From DASTHS01 sp035718085 (GTDB lineage Bacteria > Actinomycetota > Acidimicrobiia > Acidimicrobiales > Palsa-688): a stretch of 11,067 bases of DNA. The stretch is taken from positions 1-11,067 of the forward strand of contig DASTHS010000261.1 in NCBI GenBank assembly GCA_035718085.1, given 5' to 3'. The notes under the pieces are model-generated. The model did no database searches. It was given only the letters and a program-made list of their open reading frames with translations, and was not told where the DNA came from. Position 1 is the first letter of the stretch. Every line of letters starts with the position of its first letter. Both the position numbers and the translations under genes were made by a program. Shown one piece after another: positions 5,482-10,757 of the stretch.

Positions 5482-7821
5482 GTGAGCGCAGCGGGCGCCC
5501 GCCGGGTGGCGCACGCCTCCCACTGGGGCGCGTTCAGCGTGGAGGTCGACGGTGACCGCATCACCGGGGTCCACCCGCACCCCGACGACCCGGCGCCGTC
5601 GCCGCTGCTCGCCAACGTGGCCGGCGCCGCCCGCCACCCCAGCCGGGTCGCGGCGCCGGCGGTGCGGCGCGGCTGGTGGGAGCGGGGGCCGGGGGCCGAC
5701 GACCGGCGCGGGCGCGACGAGTGGCTGCGGGTCGGGTGGCCCGAGGTGCTCGACCGGGTGGCTGCCGACCTGGCACGCGTGCGCGCCGTCGCCGGGGCCG
5801 ACGCCGTCTACGCAGGGTCGTACGGGTGGGCCAGCGCCGGCCGGTTCCACCACGCGCAGAGCCAGCTGCGACGGTTCTTCGGGCTCTTCGGCGGCTCGAC
5901 GGTCAGCGTCGGCACCTACAGCTCGGGCGCCGCCGAACGCATCCTGCCCCACGTCATCGGCAGCGACGAGCAGCTCTGGCGGGGCGCCACCGCGTGGCCG
6001 GTGATCGCCCGCCACACCGACACGCTGGTCGCCTTCGGAGGGCTGCCGGCGAAGAACTCGTCGGTGGCCCCCGGGGGCGTCACCCGCCACACCATCGCCG
6101 GCCACCTGGCCGCCGCGGCGGCCCGCGGCATGCGCGTCGTCTCGGTCAGCCCGCTCGCCGATGACGTGGCGCCCGCGCTCGGCGCCGAGTGGCTGCCGAT
6201 CCGTCCCGGCACCGACGTCGCCCTCATGCTCGCCCTGGCCAGGGTGCTGGTGCGCGAGGGCCTCGCCGACCTGGGGTTCTGCCGCACGCACTGCGCCGGG
6301 CTCGACCGGTTCCTCGCCGCCCTCGACGGAGCCGGCGGCCGCGCCGTGCCCACCCCCGAGTGGGCCGCGTCGATCACCGGGGTGCCGGCGGCGCGCACCG
6401 TCGACCTGGCCCGCCGGATGGCCGCGGGCCGCACCCTGGTGACCACCTCGTGGTCGCTGCAGCGCGCCGAGCACGGCGAGCAGCCGGTGTGGGCGTCGAT
6501 CAACCTGGCGTGCCTGCTCGGGCAGGTCGGCCTGCCCGGTGGCGGCTTCGGCAACGGCTACGCATCGCTCGCCGATGTCGGCGGGGGCCGGAACCCGGTG
6601 CCCTTCCCGGCCCTGCCGGGCACCGGCCGCCCGTTGCGCAGCTGGATCCCGGTGGCCCGGGTCAGCGACATGCTGCTGCACCCCGGCGCCCGCTACGAGG
6701 TCGACGGGCAGACCCGCACCTACCCCGAGATCCGCACCGTGTGGTGGGCCGGCGGCAACCCCTTCCACCACCACCAGGACCTCGGACGGCTGCGCCGGGC
6801 GCTGCGCCGCCCCGAGACCGTCGTCGTGCTCGAGCCGTACTGGACGGCGATGGCCCGGCACGCCGACGTGGTGCTGCCGACGACCACCACCCTTGAGCGC
6901 AACGACGTGGCCGTCGGCCGGGGCGACGGCCGCGTCGTCGCCATGCAGCGGGCCCTCGACCCCTACGGCGAGGCACGCGACGACCACGCCGTCTACCTGG
7001 GCCTGGCAGAACGCCTCGGCATCGGCGACGAGTTCGGCGCCCGACTCGACGAGATGGGGTGGCTGCGCCTCCTCTGGGACCGCTGGCAGGAGCGGCTGGC
7101 CCGGGCGGGCATGCCCTGCCCGGGGTTCGAGGAGTTCTGGGCTGCCGGCGAACACGTCTTCGGCGGCGCCGACGACGATCGGGTGCACCTGGCCGACTTC
7201 CGGTCCGACCCGCAGCGCGCCCCCCTGAACACGCCGTCGGGGCGCATCGAGCTGTGGTCGGCGACGGTCGACGGCTACGGCTACGACGACTGCCCGGGCA
7301 CCCCGACGTGGCTGGAACCGCAGGAGTGGTCGGGGTCGCCACTGGCCAGCCGCTGGCCCCTGGTGCTGGTGGCCAACAACCCGGCCAGCCGGCTGCACGG
7401 GCAACTCGACCCGGGCGGCCTCTCGGCGGCCTCGAAGGTCGCCGGTCGCGAGCCGATCCGCGTCCACCCCACCGACGCCGCGGCGCGGGGCCTGCGCGAC
7501 GGCGACGTGGCCCTGGTCGAGAACGACCGCGGGCGCTGCCTCGCAGGTGTGGTGGTCTCCGAGGCCGTGACGGCCGGGGTGGTGCAGCTGTCGACCGGCG
7601 CCTGGTACGACCCCGACGACCCCGAGTCCGACTCGCCGCTGTGCGTGCACGGCAACCCGAACGTGCTCACCGCCGACCGGGGCACGTCGCGCCTGGCCCA
7701 GGCGTCGAGCGGCCAGCACACCCTGGTGGAGGTGCGCCGGTACCCCGGCCGGCCGCCGCCGGTGCGGGCCCACGAGCCTCCTGCGATGGCCACGCCGTCA
7801 CCGCCGGGGCCCACCTCGTAG
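5482..7821 (+). CDS. Molybdopterin oxidoreductase, DMSO-reductase family, BisC/DorA-like
   Basis: A 779-aa bis-MGD molybdoenzyme of the group that reduces S- or N-oxides (biotin/methionine sulfoxide, DMSO, TMAO). There is no N-terminal CxxC iron-sulfur motif and no twin-arginine signal, so it should be a cytoplasmic single-subunit enzyme like BisC. HASHWGAFSVEV (11-22) is the usual BisC/TorA opening. GSYGWASAGRFHH (112-124) carries Y114 and W116, and TYSSGAAERILPHVIG (145-160) carries the likely molybdenum-ligand serine S147; these three residues are the known active-site set of Rhodobacter DMSO reductase. WWAGGNPFHHHQDL and LPTTTTLERND mark later cofactor contacts, and the dinucleotide-binding C-terminal domain starts near 624 (RWPLVLVANNPASRLH). 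A role in repairing oxidised methionine or biotin is possible. It shares an operon with the aminotransferase; no cofactor-insertion chaperone gene is beside it. Its TAG stop forms part of the next promoter. Confidence 0.9.
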   Translation: MSAAGARRVAHASHWGAFSVEVDGDRITGVHPHPDDPAPSPLLANVAGAARHPSRVAAPAVRRGWWERGPGADDRRGRDEWLRVGWPEVLDRVAADLARVRAVAGADAVYAGSYGWASAGRFHHAQSQLRRFFGLFGGSTVSVGTYSSGAAERILPHVIGSDEQLWRGATAWPVIARHTDTLVAFGGLPAKNSSVAPGGVTRHTIAGHLAAAAARGMRVVSVSPLADDVAPALGAEWLPIRPGTDVALMLALARVLVREGLADLGFCRTHCAGLDRFLAALDGAGGRAVPTPEWAASITGVPAARTVDLARRMAAGRTLVTTSWSLQRAEHGEQPVWASINLACLLGQVGLPGGGFGNGYASLADVGGGRNPVPFPALPGTGRPLRSWIPVARVSDMLLHPGARYEVDGQTRTYPEIRTVWWAGGNPFHHHQDLGRLRRALRRPETVVVLEPYWTAMARHADVVLPTTTTLERNDVAVGRGDGRVVAMQRALDPYGEARDDHAVYLGLAERLGIGDEFGARLDEMGWLRLLWDRWQERLARAGMPCPGFEEFWAAGEHVFGGADDDRVHLADFRSDPQRAPLNTPSGRIELWSATVDGYGYDDCPGTPTWLEPQEWSGSPLASRWPLVLVANNPASRLHGQLDPGGLSAASKVAGREPIRVHPTDAAARGLRDGDVALVENDRGRCLAGVVVSEAVTAGVVQLSTGAWYDPDDPESDSPLCVHGNPNVLTADRGTSRLAQASSGQHTLVEVRRYPGRPPPVRAHEPPAMATPSPPGPTS

Positions 7822-7824
7822 CAT
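7819..7824 (+). promoter_or_regulatory. -10 element overlapping the molybdoenzyme stop codon
   Basis: TAGCAT fits TANNNT and ends 8 bases (CCGCAGCC) before the ATG at 7833. Its first three bases are the TAG stop of the molybdoenzyme gene, so stop and promoter are shared. No ribosome-binding site lies between. Confidence 0.6.
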
Positions 7825-7832
7825 CCGCAGCC

Positions 7833-8633
7833 ATGGCTGCCCAGCGGACCTTCGGTGACGTCACGGTGGAGGTGGGCGACGACCACGTCGCCACCGTGGA
7901 GATGCACCGGCCCCCGGCGAACTTCTTCGACACCTCGCTGATCGCCGACCTCGCCGACGCCGTCGGGTGGGTCGACGACGGCGCCGCCGAGGAAGGCGGG
8001 TGGGCGGTCCTGCTGTGCGCGGAGGGCAAGCACTTCTGCGCCGGTGCCGACTTCCAGGGCGCCAGCGACGCCGAACCGCTCGACGCCTCCGGCGCCTCCG
8101 CCCTCTACGCCGAGGCGGTGCGGTTGTTCTCCTGCGCCACGCCGATCGTGGCCGCCGTGCAGGGGGCGGCCATCGGCGGCGGCCTCGGGGTCGCCTGCGC
8201 CGCCGACTTCCGGGTGGTGGCGCCCTCGTCGCGCCTGGCGGCCAACTTCGCCCGGCTCGGCTTCCACCAGGGGTTCGGGCTGTCGGTCACCCTGCCGCGC
8301 ATCGTCGGGATGCAGCGGGCCATGGAGCTGCTCTACACCGGGGCGCGCATCGACGGCACCGAGGCGGCCCGCATCGGCCTCGCCGACCGCCTGGTCGACG
8401 ACGACGGCGACCTGCGTGGCGCGGCGCGGGAGCTGGCGGCCGAGATCGCCGGCTCCGCGCCCCTCGCCGTGCGGTCGATCCGGGCCACCCTGCGCGGCGA
8501 CCTGGCCGGCCTGGTGCGCGAGATCACCCGCCACGAGGACGCCGAGCAGGTGCGCCTGCGGGCCACCGCCGACTTCGCCGAGGGCGTGGCCGCCTACGGC
8601 GAGCGGCGCCCCGCCCGCTTCACCGCCCGGTGA
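7833..8633 (+). CDS. Crotonase-fold (enoyl-CoA hydratase/isomerase family) protein without hydratase glutamates
   Basis: A 266-aa full-length crotonase-family protein. The CoA/oxyanion-hole elements are intact: HFCAGADF (67-74) and AAVQGAAIGGGLGVACAADF (107-126), followed by LYTGARIDGTEAARIGLADRLV (167-188) and the C-terminal helix AEGVAAYGERRPARF. Aligned by hand to rat mitochondrial hydratase, the two catalytic glutamates E144 (in GGGCEL) and E164 (in QPEI) fall on G119 and F139. So hydration of 2-enoyl-CoA by the standard mechanism is unlikely. The family includes isomerases, hydrolases, decarboxylases and ring-cleaving enzymes that use other residues; E-, D- or H-residues at H145 or D125 could serve, but this is a guess. 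The ATG is supported by the -10 hexamer 8 bases upstream. The VOC gene follows after 54 bp. Confidence 0.88.
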   Translation: MAAQRTFGDVTVEVGDDHVATVEMHRPPANFFDTSLIADLADAVGWVDDGAAEEGGWAVLLCAEGKHFCAGADFQGASDAEPLDASGASALYAEAVRLFSCATPIVAAVQGAAIGGGLGVACAADFRVVAPSSRLAANFARLGFHQGFGLSVTLPRIVGMQRAMELLYTGARIDGTEAARIGLADRLVDDDGDLRGAARELAAEIAGSAPLAVRSIRATLRGDLAGLVREITRHEDAEQVRLRATADFAEGVAAYGERRPARFTAR

Positions 8634-8687
8634 GCCGGCCGCCGCTGCGGGGCGGCCCCGTGCCACCGCGCCGGGGGGTGTGAGCCC

Positions 8688-9362
8688 GTGGCCCTCCTGG
8701 CCGCCCTGGCCGTCGCCGACGACCCGACGGTGTGGGCCACCCTGGGCTTCGCGGTCGCGCCCGACGGGACCGTGACGGTGGGCGGCACCGTCGTCGCCCT
8801 CGGCGCGCCCGGCACCGGCCTGACCGGGTGGCGGCTCGCTGGGGCGCCCTCCGACATCGACGGGCTGGTGACCGCCGGGCCGGTGACCGCCGATCCTGCG
8901 AGCGCCGGGCCCGTGACGGCGGCCGGCGACGCGGACGACGGCCCCTCCCACCCCAACGGGGTGCACGCCGTCGACCACGTGGTGGTGACGACCCCCGACC
9001 TGGCCCGGACCCTCGCCGCCCTGCAGGACGCCGGCCTCGAGCTGCGCCGCACCCGCCGCGCCGGGGGCGGGGAAGAGGGCCAACCCCGCGTCCAGGCGTT
9101 CTTCCTGCTCGGTCGCACCGTGCTCGAGGTGGTCGGGCCCGCCGAGGGGGCCGCCGCCGGGCCCGCCCACCTGTGGGGCGTCACCTTCAGCGTGTCCGAC
9201 CTCGACGCCACCGTCGCCTACTTCGGTGACCGCATCGGCGTGGCCCGCGACGCCGTGCAACCCGGCCGGCGGATCGCCACGCTCCGCCGCCACGCCGGGT
9301 CGTCGGTGCCCATGGCGTTCATGTCACCCCATGCGCGCCGACCCGGCGCGGCCGGCGGGTAG
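8688..9362 (+). CDS. VOC-superfamily (glyoxalase/dioxygenase-fold) protein
   Basis: A 224-aa protein. Residues about 93-213 form two beta-alpha-beta3 modules: VHAVDHVVVTTPDLARTLAAL with H97, LLGRTVLEVVG with E147 (possible metal ligands), then WGVTFSVSDLDATVAYFGDRIG (163-184) and IATLRRHAGSSVPMAFM. The N-terminal part (about 5-60, DDPTVWATLGFAV and GLTGWRLAG) resembles the head of related actinobacterial VOC proteins. A Gly/Ala/Pro linker (61-92) with a four-unit pentapeptide repeat joins the two. VOC enzymes act as lyases, dioxygenases, epimerases or resistance proteins; the substrate is not evident. The GTG at 8688 has a G-run ribosome-binding site (8673-8678). It lies downstream of the crotonase gene, and the phosphoribosyltransferase ATG follows its TAG stop after 9 bp. 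Confidence 0.8.
   Translation: MALLAALAVADDPTVWATLGFAVAPDGTVTVGGTVVALGAPGTGLTGWRLAGAPSDIDGLVTAGPVTADPASAGPVTAAGDADDGPSHPNGVHAVDHVVVTTPDLARTLAALQDAGLELRRTRRAGGGEEGQPRVQAFFLLGRTVLEVVGPAEGAAAGPAHLWGVTFSVSDLDATVAYFGDRIGVARDAVQPGRRIATLRRHAGSSVPMAFMSPHARRPGAAGG
8868..8927. repeat. Four imperfect 15-bp tandem repeats inside the VOC gene
   Basis: Units begin at 8868, 8883, 8898 and 8913 and encode VTAGP-VTADP-ASAGP-VTAAG in frame. The first two differ at three bases (GGGCCG against GATCCT); the third and fourth are more diverged. The array lies in the linker between the N-terminal part and the first VOC module. Confidence 0.75.
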
Positions 9363-9365
9363 CGT
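9360..9365 (+). promoter_or_regulatory. -10 element overlapping the VOC stop codon
   Basis: TAGCGT fits TANNNT and ends 6 bases (CCGGCG) before the ATG at 9372. Its first three bases are the TAG stop of the VOC gene. The hexamer is identical to the one before the aminotransferase gene. Confidence 0.55.
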
Positions 9366-9371
9366 CCGGCG

Positions 9372-9893
9372 ATGGGCGTGCCGCCGGCGGACCGCGAGGT
9401 GCTCGACTGGGCGACGTTCGGCGACGCGAGCCGTGCGCTGGCCCGCCAGATCGCCGACGACGGCTACCGCCCCGACCTCATCCTGTCGATCGCCCGGGGC
9501 GGGCTGTTCGTCGCCGGGGCACTCGGCTACGCCCTGTCGGTCAAGAACATCCACCTCATGAACGTCGAGTACTACACGGGCGTCGACGAGCGCCAGCCGC
9601 TCCCGGTGGTGCTGCCGCCGACGCCCGACCTCGTCGACCTCGAAGACGCCCGGGTGCTCGTCGCCGACGACGTCGCCGACACCGGCCACACGCTGGCCCT
9701 GGTGCACGACTTCTGCCGCGGCAAGGTCGGCGACGTGCGCGCCGCCGTGCTCTACCAGAAGCCGTCGTCGGTGATCGACTGCGAGTACGCCTGGTCGCGC
9801 ACCGACCGCTGGATCGACTTCCCGTGGTCGTCGCAGCCGCCCGTCGCCGGGCTCAACACCGGCGAAGCCGCCCCCGAGCCGGCAGGGGCCTGA
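9372..9893 (+). CDS. Type I phosphoribosyltransferase, Gpt/Hpt-like
   Basis: A 173-aa PRPP-dependent transferase. The PRPP-binding loop VLVADDVADTGHTL (95-108) has the DDxxDTG signature, with D99 and D100 holding the ribose hydroxyls. LILSIARGGLFVAGALGYAL (36-55) is the PPi-binding loop region, and the late segment YAWSRTDRWIDFPW (about 139-152) matches the D/W-containing base-binding end of xanthine/guanine or hypoxanthine phosphoribosyltransferases. It most likely salvages a purine base to its 5'-nucleotide in the cytoplasm, but the base is not certain. Length is near that of E. coli Gpt. The ATG is supported by the -10 hexamer 6 bases upstream. It converges on the small membrane-protein gene, with 14 bp between stops and a hairpin spanning both. 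Confidence 0.88.
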   Translation: MGVPPADREVLDWATFGDASRALARQIADDGYRPDLILSIARGGLFVAGALGYALSVKNIHLMNVEYYTGVDERQPLPVVLPPTPDLVDLEDARVLVADDVADTGHTLALVHDFCRGKVGDVRAAVLYQKPSSVIDCEYAWSRTDRWIDFPWSSQPPVAGLNTGEAAPEPAGA

Positions 9894-9911
9894 GCGCGGC
9901 GGCTCGCTCAG
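9890..9911. terminator. Inverted repeat holding both convergent stop codons
   Basis: CTGAGCG (9890-9896) pairs with CGCTCAG (9905-9911) around an 8-base loop; past one mismatch, two more pairs can form outward. The TGA of the phosphoribosyltransferase is in the left arm, and the reversed TGA of the small membrane protein is in the right arm. No T-tract follows. It may act as a bidirectional terminator. Confidence 0.45.
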
Positions 9912-10075
9912 CCCAGGTGGCGGGTGAGCAGCAAGGCGCCGCAGGCGGCCGCCCCGGCCAGCAGGCCGACCATCACCAGGCTGAAGATGAGGTCGGCCTT
10001 GCGCGACACCAGCGCGTAGATGCCGAGCAGCTGGGCGGCGACCAGCATGGCCGCCGCCGCGTACAGCAGCGTCAC
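9908..10075 (-). CDS. Small two-helix membrane protein
   Basis: A 55-aa protein, read leftwards from GTG 10075, starting VTLLYAAAAMLVAAQLLGIY. Two hydrophobic segments (about 3-23 and 29-50) are joined by a short charged loop SRKAD, which by the positive-inside rule would face the cytoplasm, leaving both ends outside. Function unknown. In-frame upstream codons meet the TAG stop of the nucleotidyltransferase gene without another usual start, so GTG 10075 is the only common start. The gene lies 33 bp downstream of that stop and probably shares its transcript, or is read from the TAGGGT element at 10106-10111. An 8-codon mini-ORF ends at its start as GTGA. It is below the length at which gene finders usually call genes. 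Confidence rests on the clean two-helix pattern and the operon-like position. Confidence 0.6.
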   Translation of the reverse strand: MTLLYAAAAMLVAAQLLGIYALVSRKADLIFSLVMVGLLAGAAACGALLLTRHLG

Positions 10076-10098
10076 CTGAGCGGCCCGGGCACCGGCAT
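10072..10098 (-). CDS. Possible 8-codon leader ORF coupled to the membrane-protein gene
   Basis: ATG at 10098 opens MPVPGPLR and stops at TGA, whose bases overlap the GTG of the membrane-protein gene as GTGA. The ATG is 7 bases after the -10-like TAGGGT, the same geometry as other leaderless starts here. It may recruit ribosomes and couple translation to the next start, which has no good ribosome-binding site. It could also be chance, as the ORF is very short. Confidence 0.3.
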   Translation of the reverse strand: MPVPGPLR

Positions 10099-10105
10099 CC
10101 GGACG

Positions 10106-10111
10106 ACCCTA
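10106..10111 (-). promoter_or_regulatory. -10-like element overlapping the nucleotidyltransferase stop codon
   Basis: On the minus strand TAGGGT begins with the TAG stop of the nucleotidyltransferase gene and ends 7 bases before the ATG at 10098. It is the third case in this window of a TAG stop reused as the start of a TANNNT hexamer. Confidence 0.4.
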
Positions 10112-10678
10112 GCCGGGGTCGTCGGCCACCCCCGGGCACCCAGGGAGGGCGTCCCACAGGCCGGCCCGGGCGGCCGCCGGGGCCATCCACGACCGCCTGC
10201 CGGCCCGCACCGCCGACGACGACACCGCCGAGTGGCGGGCGTCGACCTCGAGGTGGCCGGCCACCGGCGCCACCAGCGCAGGGAGCGGGGCCGGCGGCCG
10301 TGGCGCCACCCACACCTCGGGGAGCCGCCGGAGGGCGGCGTCGCGGGCGGCCACCGACCCGGCGTACCAGGCGGGGTCGACCACCTGCGCCCACTTGTCG
10401 GCGCCGACCACCAACACGTCGTAGCCGGCGGCGATGTCGGCCAGCAGGCGGCCGGCGGTCACCCTGGCGCGCAGCCAGGGCCGCTCCTCGGCGAACGCCT
10501 CGAGCACGGCCACCCGCGCCGCCGCGGTCGGGCCCCGGCGCCCCTCCTTGCCGAGGGCCACCTCCGAGACGACCAGGTCGAGCGTGTCGAGGCGGCCCTG
10601 GGCGACGGCCGCGTCGGCCAGGGCGAGGTGCGCCACCGTCGGCGGGTCGAACGAGCCCGGGTAGACGCCACGGCGCAC
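10109..10678 (-). CDS. NadD/CoaD-like nucleotidyltransferase
   Basis: A 189-aa protein of the cytidylyl/adenylyltransferase superfamily (HxGH class). The N-terminal GVYPGSFDPPTVAHLALADAA (4-24) is the nucleotide-binding loop and helix; VLVVGADKW (88-96) matches the GAD segment of NadD; SSSAVRAG (153-160) corresponds to the ISSTxIR phosphate-binding motif. NadD makes nicotinate adenine dinucleotide from NaMN and ATP, while CoaD acts on phosphopantetheine; which substrate applies is uncertain. The HxGH signature reads TVAH (14-17), with alanine for the usual glycine, so it may be a divergent paralogue rather than the housekeeping enzyme. The GTG start at 10678 is preceded by GGAAGGA, a good ribosome-binding site. 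It lies 79 bp downstream of the adenosylhomocysteinase stop, beyond a GC hairpin, and upstream of the small membrane-protein gene. Confidence 0.78.
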   Translation of the reverse strand: MRRGVYPGSFDPPTVAHLALADAAVAQGRLDTLDLVVSEVALGKEGRRGPTAAARVAVLEAFAEERPWLRARVTAGRLLADIAAGYDVLVVGADKWAQVVDPAWYAGSVAARDAALRRLPEVWVAPRPPAPLPALVAPVAGHLEVDARHSAVSSSAVRAGRRSWMAPAAARAGLWDALPGCPGVADDPG

Positions 10679-10684
10679 CCGTCC

Positions 10685-10692
10685 ATCCTTCC
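10685..10692 (-). promoter_or_regulatory. Ribosome-binding site of the nucleotidyltransferase gene
   Basis: On the minus strand GGAAGGA stands about 7 bases before the GTG at 10678. It supports that start over an out-of-frame ATG formed by its last bases. Limits are approximate. Confidence 0.6.
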
Positions 10693-10720
10693 AGCGGGCG
10701 CCTGGCTCCGGCCAGCCCCG

Positions 10721-10747
10721 GGGGCGCCGGCCACCCGCCGGCGCCCC
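10721..10747 (-). terminator. GC-rich hairpin downstream of adenosylhomocysteinase
   Basis: GGGGCGCCGGC (10721-10731) and GCCGGCGCCCC (10737-10747) form a perfect 11-bp stem with a 5-base loop, 10 bp past the adenosylhomocysteinase stop. A second smaller stem, CTGGC/GCCAG (10702-10715), follows in the direction of transcription. There is no T-tract, but such hairpins are common terminators in high-GC actinobacteria. It may also attenuate read-through into the nucleotidyltransferase gene. Confidence 0.6.
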
Positions 10748-10757
10748 GCCCAGACCG

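Noticed and set aside
5416..7773. A long open frame on the minus strand opposite the molybdoenzyme (785 codons)
   Set aside because: Its translation is a Gly/Ala/Arg/Val/His-rich string with no domain, and it is the expected shadow of a high-GC gene in reversed register. The plus-strand gene shows clear active-site motifs throughout.
7281..9293. A 670-codon minus-strand frame opposite the crotonase and VOC genes
   Set aside because: Gly/His/Arg-rich shadow sequence without a domain; both plus-strand genes have family motifs.
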